Assembly (NCBI GenBank): GCA_032717465.1
Contig: CM064691.1
Coordinates: 2,234,815-2,298,814 of the forward strand
DNA: 64,000 nt
From: Coenobita brevimanus
Taxonomy: Eukaryota; Arthropoda; Malacostraca; Decapoda; Coenobitidae
Reading direction: 5' to 3'
Shown here: piece by piece, positions 11,062-20,588 of the stretch
Numbering within the stretch: position 1 is the stretch's first letter
Layout: each line of letters begins with the position of its first letter
The notes under the pieces: model-generated
What the model saw: only the letters and a program-made list of their open reading frames with translations
Told to the model about the DNA's origin: nothing
Database searches by the model: none
Position numbers and translations under genes: made by a program

Positions 11062-11966
11062 GTCTGTTCAGAAAGTACTCAACCTTAGGCCCTAAAAAAA
11101 TAAATAGCTCACCTGTTGAGCTAGGACACTAATCCCCCTCAAACAGTCCCCTCCTGACTTGACACACATAGTCCAGCGTTATTTCTACTGCCAGAAATAT
11201 TTTTCAAGGTCAATTATTGTTATCTCCCGCACATGCTTCATTGCATTCGTCATGATCTCTTCTCTCATCTCAAACTGGGAACCCTTCAACAGAGTTTTGA
11301 GCTTGGGTAATAACCAAAAGTTGTATGAAGCCATGTCTGGTGAGTAGAGAGCCTGCCAGACCTGTGGGATGTTGTGCTTGGCAAAGAATTCCTGAATCAG
11401 TTGAGAAGAATGGGCAGGGGTGCTGTCATGATGCAACTTCCAACTTGCCGCTTTTCAAAGGTCTGGTCTCTTCTGTGAAACTGTCACGATGATGACGGAT
11501 AATACTGAGGTAGTAATGTTTGTTGCCAGCCTGACCTTCTGGTGCGTATTCAGGATGTACAACACCACAGTAGTAGAAAAAAACTGTCAACATGCGAGTG
11601 CATTTCACCTTGCTGCGAACCTGTCATGCTTTTATTGGCTGAGGAGACCCCATATGCTTCCACTGGGACGACTGTCCTTTGGTTTCTGGGTCATACCAGC
11701 ACACCCAAGTCTCATTTCCAGTGATAATGGTCTTCAGAGAGTCTGGATCACGATTTGCACACTCCAACGTGTCATGAGCAATGTTTATCTGAGAGAAGAG
11801 ATCAAGATGACTGCGACAAAGTACCTGCAGGAGATACTGCAAACCAACTATGAAAAATGTTTCAGGCAGTGGCAAGAACCCTGGGCTACATGTGTCTAGT
11901 TAGGAGAGACCTAATTTGTGGGAGATTAGCACATTTGCTCAACAGGTTAGATATTTATTTTTTTGG
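11062..11966 (-). mobile_element. Mariner-like element (minus strand), frameshifted
   Basis: Minus-strand frames give successive mariner transposase pieces: KTIITGNETWVCWYDPETKG (first Asp replaced by Asn), then MLTVFFYYCGVVHPEYAPEG, then MHHDSTPAHSSQLIQEFFAK and ALYSPDMASYNFWLLPKLKT. The N-terminal DNA-binding domain is missing. The two ends form an inverted repeat of about 65 bp: aaataaatagctcacctgtt on the left against the complement of the sequence near 11905-11966. The left outer end starts gaggtctgttcagaaagtac near 11060; its right partner is lost where the next LINE begins. Inactive. Confidence 0.85.
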
Positions 11967-11972
11967 TCACTG

Positions 11973-13712
11973 ACCTGATAAACATGATGTTGTCCCAGAT
12001 GAATGGCTGAAGAGTGTAACTGTAAATGTGTACAAGGGAAAGGGTGATGCCCTGGAAAAAGGAAATTATAGAGGTACAAAGCTTTTAGATCAGATAATGA
12101 AGGTAATGGAGAGAGTTCTAGAAGGTATTATTAGAGAAAGGGTTAATATTGATGAGATGCAGTTTGGGTTTACGCTAGGCAGGGGGGCCACTACTGCCAT
12201 ATTCATTGTTTGAAAGCTTTAGAAAAAAAACATAGGAAATAAAAGGGAACTGTATTTTGTTTTTCTGATTTGGAAAAGGCCTTTGACGGAGTCCCTAAAC
12301 AGGTGGTGAAGTGGGCAATAAGAATGATTGGGATGGAAAAGTGGCTCGTTAGGGTGATTATGGCTATGTATGTGGGTGCTCGCACCCAGGTAAGAGTGAA
12401 TGGAGATTTGAGTGATGTGTTTTCCATGAATGTTGGTGTGCATCAGGGGCCAGTTTTGAGTCCCTTATTGTTTATCATGGTACCTGAAGCCCTCTCACGT
12501 GATTTCATAAATGGACTCCCATGGGAGATGTTGTATGCTGATGATTTGGTGTTGACTGCAGAGAATGAAAGGGAGGCAGAGGAAAGATTTAGGAAGTGGA
12601 GAGATGGTATGAGGCACAAGGGCTTAAGACTAAATGCAGATAAAACAAAAGTGATGATATCTAGGGTTGGTGGCAGTACTGTCAAAGATGAGGGAGGGTG
12701 GCCATGTGCAATTTGCCACAAGGGCATGGGAAGTAATTCCATCTTGTGCAGTGTTTGTGATAAGTGGGTGCATAAGAGATGTAGTTCCCCGAACTGCATC
12801 TCTCTGGAACTCGCTTCCCTAGAATTGTTTCCCTTCAAAGTTGAACCTACAGCTGTTCAAGTCTAACTGTTACAGATATTTTATGAACAGAGGACACCAG
12901 TAATCTGGTGTATGGATTATTTTATTTTTTTATTCATTTGTTTTTCCTTCCTTTGTTCTGTAAAAAAAAAAAAAAAATGAGAGATAATGCTGATTTTATG
13001 AGTGCAGCGTGTTGGGGAGATCAGGTGGAGATTGTCAGGTGTGAAAGGATTGAACTTGCTAGTGAGTCTCTTGAGTGTGTGGAAGAGTTCTGTTATTTGG
13101 GAGACATGTTATGTGCTGGAGGTGTGGCTGGAGCTAGCTCTGTGGCTAAGGTGAGAAGTGGTTGGAAGAAGTTCAGGGACCTGTTACCTCTCTTGACACT
13201 GCGAGGGCTCTCCCTATATGCTAACGGGTCTTTGTATGCAGCAGGTGTTAGGAGTGTGATACTGTATGGTGGTGAGACCTGGGCAGTAAAGGAAGAGGAT
13301 ATTCACATGCTCAAACATACAGAAATGACAATGATTAGATGGATGTGCAGTGCGTCCCTGCGTGCAAGGCCTGGGGGGACTGGGTTTGCAATGGAAGAGT
13401 TGAGAGGTAGGATGGGACTGGACTGTAATGGTGTTGTGATGAAGAGAGGCAGATTGAGGTGGTTTGGGCATGTGGAGAGGATGGGGGATGATAATTGGGT
13501 GCAGAAAGTGAGAAGCGTTATTACTGAGGGTGGGGTTGCAAGGGGCTGACCAAAAAAAGACGTGGGACGAGGTCATCGATTGTGTCCTCAGGGTTAAGGG
13601 ACTGAACAGGGAGGCTGCCATAGATCAAGCAGCATGGAAAGCCGCCATTAGGTGACCAAGGCCGACACATGCAAGCATGTTGCAGCCTTCAAAAATGAAA
13701 CAAATTGAATGA
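11973..13712 (+). mobile_element. LINE with PHD-like finger, copy 2 (5'-truncated, interrupted)
   Basis: Starts within the RT domain (KGKGDALEKGNYRGTKL, 12028-12213), passes a frameshift near 12215, and continues at 12270-12784 with MEKAFDGVPKQVVKW, VHQGPVLSPLLF and LYADDLVLTAEN. Here RT and the zinc finger are in one frame: PCAICHKGMGSNSILCSVCD then KWVHKRCSS. A 193-bp retroposon at 12785-12977 cuts the finger before its last C-x2-C pair. The C-terminal domain resumes at 12978 (RDNADFMSAACWGDQVEI) and runs to a stop at 13549 inside the GRPRKTW block. The 3' tag gccgacacatgcaagcatgt matches copy 1. Confidence 0.85.
12785..12977 (+). mobile_element. 3' end of a poly(A) LINE inserted in copy 2
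   Basis: Starts ccgaactgcatctctctgga, the same 3' region as the LINE at 46690-47421 (SFIPRTASHWNSLP...), and ends in about 17 A residues. Copy 1 shows that roughly 18 bp of the host LINE are missing at the site. No target-site duplication is seen. Confidence 0.75.
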
Positions 13713-13904
13713 ATGTGGTTTAGTGGGTTACTGCGGCACTCCAATCGGATTAAGCTGGTGAAGGCTTATAACCATGGGGTGGTTGTAGTTATTGCTCACG
13801 TAATGCCACTCAGGGATGAGTGAGGCTGGTCACTCTCATCTTAAATGTCAGGACCAAGTAGCCTAGCCCCGGGCTCCTATGCTCCTCATAGGGCAACATA
13901 GGAT

Positions 13905-13936
<32 letters not shown>

Positions 13937-13945
13937 AATGATATA
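13713..13945 (+). mobile_element. tRNA-derived SINE with (GATG)n tail
   Basis: Begins gtggtttagtgggttactgc, contains the SINE core atgccactcagggatgagtg and ends in GATG repeats near 13912-13938. Inserted just after the LINE copy 2 tail. Confidence 0.75.
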
Positions 13946-13969
13946 TATATATATATATAGGGGCGCTCA

Positions 13970-14456
13970 CCATCCACTCACTCGATGTAATGCTGCTGTC
14001 GGGTGTCTGCCCTTTCCTCTCCTCCACCCATCTTTCCTTCCATCCTCTTCTGTCTTTCTTTCCTTCATTCGTTCCATGTCCTTCTGCCTACGGGTAACTT
14101 TACACTCCCTCTTCTGTCTTTCTTTCCTCTTCCTTCTGCCTGTGGGTGGCTCTACACTGAGTGACAAGCCAAATGGTTTCCTGTACACCAGGAAACCATT
14201 TAATATGCTGGGTGGTAACCATATAACCAAATTTTGGCGCATGGTGGTTTAGTCGGTAATTATTGTGCTCCAATCGGTTTGAGCCAGTGAAGGTTCATAT
14301 CCAAGGGATGGTTGGGGTTGATTGCTCATGTAATGCCACTCAGGGATGAGTGAGGCTGGTCACTCTCATCTTAAATGTCAGGACCAACTTGCCTAGCCCT
14401 GGGCATCTATGCTCCTCATGAGGCAATGTAGGATTGGATGATGGATGGATGGATAT
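13970..14456 (+). mobile_element. Composite SINE, plus strand
   Basis: Order: a leader ctcaccatccactcactcga, a CT-rich block with two near repeats of tctgtctttctttcctt, a block with gtgacaagccaaatggtttc and its palindrome partner ccaggaaaccattt, then a tRNA-like part (tggtttagtcgg A box; ggttcatatcc B box) and a GATG tail. The same order appears at 28137-28636. Confidence 0.75.
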
Positions 14457-14519
14457 ATATCTATATCAATATCTATCTATCTATCTATCTACATATAGAC
14501 AGACAGATAGATGGATAGA

Positions 14520-16200
14520 TAGATATCCATCCATCCATCATCCAATCCTACACTGCCCCATGAGGAGCGTACGTTAGTGCAATATTCATCCAACCATCCA
14601 TCCAATCCTATGTCGCCCCATGAGAAGAGTAGGAACCCAGGGATAGGCAAGTTGGTCCTGACGTTTAAGATGAGAGTGACCAGCCTCACTCATCCCTGAG
14701 TGGCATTATGTGAGCAATAAACCCCAACCACTTCTTGGATATAAACCTTCACCGGCCCAATCCGATTGGAGCACTTTAATTTCCCACTAAACCACCAGGC
14801 ACCATAATTTGGTTATATGGTTACCACCCACAATAGTAAAGAGTTTCCTGGTATACAGGAAGTGGAGGGGAAATTGTTGAGTGCTGTGAAGAGTATGTAC
14901 GAAGGAGCTAGGGCTACGGTGCGAGAAGATGGTGAGCTGAGTGTGTTCTTTGATCTCAATGTGGGGCTGAAACAGGGTTGTGTGATGTCTCCATGGCTGT
15001 TTAATATATACATGCATGGGGTTGTAAAGGAGGTGCAAGGTAGGGCAGTGGATGTGGGGGTGGTCCTAATGAATGATGGTGAGATTTGGAAGATTCTGGT
15101 GTTGCTGTTTGCTGATGATACAGTATTGCTGAGTGAAGATGAATGGGAGTTGAATGGTTTGGTGAATGAATTTGGGACAGTGTGTAGGAAGAGGAATCTG
15201 AAAGTTAATGTAAACAAGAGTAAAGTTATGGTGTTTGAGAGGAATGAAGACACAGAATGTGCAGTGAGGTTGGATGGTGAGGATATGGAGAATGTGAATG
15301 CATTCAAGTAATTGGGCAGTGTGATGAGTAAGGACAGAACTTTGGGGGATGAAGTGCGTGAAAGGGTACAGCAGGGAAGGAAGGTTGTTGGTTCACTGAA
15401 AGCAGTGATGAGAAACAAGGAGGTGAGTATGGAAGTTAAGAAGTCACTGCATGACAGTATTGTGATCCCTACCCTGACGTATGGAAGCGAGGCGTGGACC
15501 TTGCAAGAGGGGAACAAGTCAAGAGTGCGAGCAGTGGAAATAAGTTACTTGAGAGGAGCATGTGGAGTGACATGGAGGGACAGGTTGACGAATGAAGAAG
15601 TGAAGGAACGTTGTGGGGTGGATGTGGATGTGGCTGAGAAGATTAGGGGAAATACACTGAGGTGGTTTGGATATGTGGAGAATATGGAGAATGAAAGACT
15701 GACTAAGAGGGTGTATGTAGGTGAGGTGGAGGGAGGCAGAGGGTGGGGTAGACCGAGGATGAGGTGGAGGGATGGAGTTGAGAGGTATATGAGGGGGGGG
15801 GGAGTGAGCTGGGGGGAGGGTAGTCAAATGGTGGGTGACAGAGTGACTTGGAAGCGTTTTATCTGCGGCCACCCTTTGCGGGATTAGGGCGTCGGGCTAC
15901 AGATAGATAGTATACAGGAAACCATTTGGCTTGTCACCCATAGGCAGAAGGAAGAGGAAAGACTTTATATTATTCTAAGCTGGGTGGTAGGCTAGAGCAC
16001 TCCAAGTGGACATGGTCCTTACAGTTCTAACATCAAGGATAGCTAGGGCTTATTGTGCACATAATGCCATTTATGAGACATTGAGTGGGTAACCCCGCTG
16101 TACTTGTCTCGCATGAGTAGCCTGGCCCCTGGCTCTTATGCTCTAAAAAATAGGTGGGGGGGGGGGTTGGAGGAGGGCAATAATGGATTGAATGATGAGC
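14520..16200 (-). mobile_element. Composite SINE, minus strand, split by an RTE insertion
   Basis: The minus-strand SINE part lies at 14520-14860 (ccatccatccaatcctatgt ... ccactaaaccaccaggcacc) and the rest at 15920-16200. A 10-bp duplication, gtatacagga at 14851-14860 and 15910-15919, brackets the inserted RTE. A second partial SINE tail sits at 14527-14580. Confidence 0.7.
14861..15909 (+). mobile_element. RTE-like LINE, subfamily I, 5'-truncated
   Basis: 1,049 bp that begin inside the RT thumb-side region (SMYEGARATVREDGELS), then VGLKQGCVMSPWLFNIYMHG, VLLFADDTVLLSEDEWELNG, and the C-terminal domain to FICGHPLRD and a (TAGA)n tail. A single stop at about 15309 (FK*LGSVMSK) splits two long frames, 14817-15311 and 15312-15887. 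A perfect 10-bp target-site duplication flanks it, so the insertion is real and fairly recent. Fingers and endonuclease are missing. Confidence 0.88.
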
Positions 16201-16422
16201 TGACTATGCCTTATACTTTTGTGCAAAACATGCTGTGAGAAAAATCAGAAGATATCTACTGTATTTGTTTATATCGATTTTCTTAACACAACTAATAAAC
16301 AAAATTGACATTTGCCAAGCTTCAGACCTCATATACGACACAATGAAGGTTTGCAGGTGCTAAGGTGCAAGCCTCGTACGAAGTACAATTCACATTACTG
16401 TAGTTATAAAACAATGACTTAA

Positions 16423-18241
16423 CCCCTAAACCGCGGGCTTGTTTTTGCTTGACATGCGTGTCTCACGGGCATATTCGTGCTCCGACAGACTCTCTAAAAA
16501 TATCTGCCAAAAATCAGTTATTAGTCCTACAATATTAAAATTAAATATGCATATAGTACATACCTTCAGCTTTCTCCTGGGATGTTTGCTGAGCCTTCGT
16601 CAAGTACCGTAGGACTTGTGGAGACCTCTGAAGTTGGGTAACGAAGTCTCCACTTTACACTTCCCGACAAACCGTAATATGATTACCACAGCCTGATATT
16701 ATCACTAGAAACACTAATCTATGATTCTCAAATAGTTTGGAATCCATACTAAAAAAAAAAAAAAAAAAACACACTGTGAAAGCAATGAAAATTACGAGCG
16801 CGTATGACCTTCCCACTTGCACTCGTTCGCTGCTGGTGTTCTGTCATTTATTATTCATAAAAACACTCACACTTTATATTTCTATTACTATGTAACACTT
16901 ATATATATCTACAGTCTTTATCCATAAGTTTCCTTCAGTAATAGTAGTTTATTGTTGCCGTAGGCATTCAATTTCTCTTTCAGTAAAATACGTAGCATTC
17001 ACTTTCTCATCCTGTATACTAGCGTTGAGAGTGAATCTGTCACCTTCACTTCCACTTTCATAACTCATAGTATTCATACATGCTAGAGTGAAACTTTCAC
17101 TTTCATTACTCCTAGTATATATACTCGTATTCTTGTACAGTATTCCAACTCATTTACATTTCTATTTACATTCTCTATTTTATTTACATTATTTCATTTC
17201 TATTTTATTTACACTGTGTTATGCACTGTCACTTGCGAAAACTATTTTCTACTGTTCACTTATATTTACATTCATTGCTTTCACTTGCTGTTTACACATT
17301 ATTTACACATTATTTACATTTCCACTTGCACTGTTTTATTCACCAGAAAGATCGTAGTCACTCTCTATCGTTTTCATTGACAAATTAGCCAGCTGACGTT
17401 CCACAGCAGTCACTGAGCCCTTTACCTCTTTCCACACGAGGTTTAGTAGGGGGTAGAGGTAACAGGGCCTTTTGCATGGGGCTAAAAAGCGGCGGAATTG
17501 GACAGGTGCAAATTCAACGTTCTTTCACCTTGAAAGACAACAGTAAACTGAATACAGTGTGGTGGCCTGCCTAGGGGGAGTGCAATCTTGCCAATGGCAG
17601 CTTGGTGACAGCTGCTAATATATACGCTATGAAATAATTGGCAGGAAATCTAGACAATACATATTGAATTACGTAGTTCCAGGTGAATGTAAATATCACT
17701 TAGGCTTCTCCCTTCCTTTCTTACATGTATTTTTATTACGAGAATAGATTATACAGCATTTTTCAAGGGGAAATAAACAGCGAAAATTAGCAAACGAGTG
17801 CATGTGAGGTGTTGACAGGTGATAATTAGCCAATTCCAGGTGTATGGCATTCTCACTTACCTTGTTTCTTTTTTGTATATATTATTTGGTATAAGAATAG
17901 GGCATAGGGCTTATTTCAATGGGTGAAATCAGTGGAAAATTCCAGGGAAGATTTATTTAGCGTAGCACAGCCAGGCAGGCGAGAGGAGAGGGTAATGGAG
18001 GGGAGGTAGGGAGGGGAGTCAAGAACGGGGAGAAATGACTAAATTGTCAACAATGGATGGGAGCACAGATGAGATTAGGAGTGCTGACTAGTGTTGGACA
18101 TTGGCAGTACTGATAGATGATACAAGCCACCACTTGAAAGCCCGGGCAAATTCAAAATAACCCAGAATCACAAAAGTGACGCCCCGCGGTATGATCCTTT
18201 GCTCCCAAGCGTCACGAAAGTGACGCCCTGCGGTTAAGGGG
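16423..18241. mobile_element. piggyBac-like non-autonomous element, copy 1 (1.82 kb)
   Basis: Flanked by TTAA at 16419-16422 and 18242-18245. Ends are CCCCTAAACCGCGGGC on the left and CCCCTTAACCGCAGGGCGTC read inward from the right. Next to the right end lie two CGTCAC-palindromes (gcgtcacgaaagtgacgc and a variant). The interior is AT-rich with repeated tttacattatt-type phrases and has no transposase ORF. Two more copies occur at 30824-32551 (inverted) and from 59894. TTAA targets with C-rich ends are the mark of piggyBac transposition; the mobilising transposase is not in the window. Confidence 0.8.
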
Positions 18242-18245
18242 TTAA

Positions 18246-18749
18246 GGGGGGTCAACTATCTTACAAGGAATCGGGCCGAAAGGGATTAATAGTTTTACTG
18301 TACAGGTCTTGTATCGGTTTGCTTTTATTTTGTAAAGCTATTTTCTGGCCAAAACACTACAAGGAGACTTACTATAATATTTGTAAGCATAACAAATGAA
18401 ATTAACACTGTTGTTTCATGTGGTTGTTCTGAAATCATGTGATGAACATGATATCTTGCTTACAGGAAAAAAAAACAAGAAAAAAATCCATCATGTGTAC
18501 TGTACATATAATAATAAACTGTACTGTATATATTTATTTACCTGCCATAAATATATCACAAGACCATACACATATTTAATAAACATTCACAAATATAAGG
18601 CTTCACTTTTACCCTTGCAGAACCAATTCAGATCATATATACCATGACAAATAAATTTGTATACAGTCTCAAGATATGCATCATATCATCCTGGCTCAAT
18701 TAAAACCTATGAGACTACTGTATCTACATGATTATCCTAAATTGCCTAC
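18246..18749. other. HERC1 intron, nothing recognised
   Basis: AT-rich; a Lys/Tyr-rich 83-codon ORF at 18396-18647 has no recognisable domain. Confidence 0.6.
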
Positions 18750-18886
18750 CTGTCCATGAGCAGCCAGAGCAAGAGAGACCTGTGTGCCAGTGGTCAGCTT
18801 GCGTACAGTCAGCCCCTGCAGCGCCTCCACCACCCTTGGCCGATAAACCTTTCCTGTGTCACCATGTCCAAGCTTCCCATGGTCAC
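18750..18886 (-). CDS. HERC1: HERC1-like exon: RLD1 blades 4-5
   Basis: The exon (137 nt) lies between acceptor cttcccttcccag and donor GGACAG|gtaggc. It enters by completing a glycine codon and leaves in phase 0. The peptide reads DHGKLGHGDTGKVYRPRVVE, ALQGLTVRKLTTGTQVSLAL, then AAHGQ. GDTxxVYxPxVxEALQG is characteristic of HERC1 RLD1. No long ORF covers it, so it is easily missed by ORF-based annotation. A (CA)n tract starts about 50 bp upstream of its acceptor. Confidence 0.93.
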
Positions 18887-18930
18887 CTGGGAAGGGAAGA
18901 GGAATAAATTAGAGGTACTAATATAATAAA

Positions 18931-18935
<5 letters not shown>

Positions 18936-18974
<39 letters not shown>

Positions 18975-18980
18975 ACACTG
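18936..18980. repeat. Microsatellite (CA)n
   Basis: About 20 CA units immediately upstream (in the gene's direction) of the HERC1-like exon at 18750-18886. Confidence 0.92.
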
Positions 18981-19545
18981 AGAATAGCTTTTAATTTTAT
19001 AGATGAAGATGTGCTGAGAGATATAATAGTGTCTATGATAATACCACAACTTCAGTATGCAGCAGTGATATAGACACCTCGTTTAAAGAAACATGAATAA
19101 ACTCGAAAAGATACAAAGGATAACCACAAAGATGATCCAAATTTGTGAGAGACTCCTATGAAGAAACACTAGAGAAGCTAAAACTGACCACATTATGGGA
19201 AAGGAGATAGAGAACAGACATTTGATTATGACATAAAAGATGTCAGAGGTCTAAAGCAATTGGACAGAGAGATCTTTTTGCAATGGATGATGGAATGACA
19301 AGAGGGCATGAATACAAATTAAGGAAGAGCAAGTGTTTCAACGATGTAAAAAAAATTTAGTTTCCCGAACAGAAGTATGCAATATGTGGAATGGACTGGC
19401 AGAGGTGGTGGTGTAGGCAAAGAATATCCATGTGCTTAAAACTAGAATGAATAGGAGTAGATATGAAGGCAGGACAATACAAGCTTACCTCAAATACTGC
19501 ACATTACAACTACAGTCAACTTGTATATACAGTATTGTGGGTTTG
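18981..19545 (+). pseudogene. CR1-like LINE 3' fragment, decayed
   Basis: Broken frames read FIDEDVLRDIIVSMIIPQLQ and YAAVI*TPRLKKHE, corresponding to MIRPRLEYEAVVWSPHKKKD in the intact CR1 at 49008-50393, followed by ERIQR/ATKM-like and AVCNMWNGL-like pieces. Several stops. 5'-truncated. Confidence 0.65.
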
Positions 19546-19589
19546 TTAGTCATGGTTTTCTAATTCACGGTACTGTCTTTTTCCAGCCA

Positions 19590-20588
19590 AACCATGACTG
19601 CTTCATGTGTCACGGTAACCAATTTGATAACCATGGTCGCTGTCCCAAGTGACTCATTTTCGAGGAGTTTTCCGCATTGCAGCATCGTTTATGCTAGTCG
19701 GGGCCGGAAGCCAATCATATTCAAGCATGACAAGCCAATCACAAGGACAAGGCAGCCTTCTTGGCCACCTTCTTCAAGTTCCAGTTTGGTACCCTTACTC
19801 CACTTCCAGGTCCCCAGCAGGTGCTCGGAGTCACTCAGGCTGGCATCTCCTCCCCTCCCCCTGCAGACCTGGCCTCCTCATTTACCCAGGTAGAGCTTTC
19901 CTCTGCTCTGCAAGCCTCACCACCTAAGAATGCCTGTAGCCTGGATTCTGTCCCCACCAAGTTTCCAGTCCATCTCCTCCTCGCCTATCAGGTCTCTCTC
20001 CTTGACATCTTTAATGACAGCTGGGCACTAGGGATCTTCCCTTCCTGCTGGATAGCCTTTACCTCTTCCCTTTCCCAAAACCAGGGAGGGAACCTTCATC
20101 TTCAGCTTCATACAAACCAACAATACTGTTCTCCAATGTCAGGAAGGTGCCTGAAAGGAAGGTGTGCCAACAGCTTTCCTGGTGGCTTCAGCATGACCGC
20201 CACTTTTCTAAGAGTCAGTTTCTGTTCTGGGAGAGGCACATCTGAAGTCCTCCTCCAGTTTGACCATCACATTCACTAGACATACTGTCACTAGCAGGAA
20301 TTCCTGGCAAAAATTTGTGAATCTCCAGGAGGCCTTTGACTGCCTCCCACAACAGCATCCTTTATAAGTTGCATTATCTTGTCATGGGCTCTTCACTAGG
20401 CTGGGTCCAAAAATTTTTTGGATGGGTACTCCTTCTGTATTTCCCTTGGGAGGTACTTGCTCCTCCCGCACCCCAATCAGGCGGGAAGTACCGCGAGGCT
20501 CCGTTCTTTGTCCCCTTCTTTTTTATGTCTTCATGTCTGACCTTCCCCATCCTCTTGGAGTATCCATCTTGATCTAAGCTGACGATAA
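19590..20588 (+). pseudogene. Old Jockey/I-like LINE with RNase H, left part
   Basis: Frame pieces (19761-20279 and 20281-20585) resemble RT fingers and palm: ELSSALQASPPKNACSLDSV, LLDIFNDSWALGIFPSCW, NLQEAFDCLPQQ, EVPRGSVLCPLLFYVFMSDL, then ADD. The frame is broken repeatedly. The sequence stops at the ADD motif, where a TIR element is inserted, and resumes at 24340. Confidence 0.65.
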
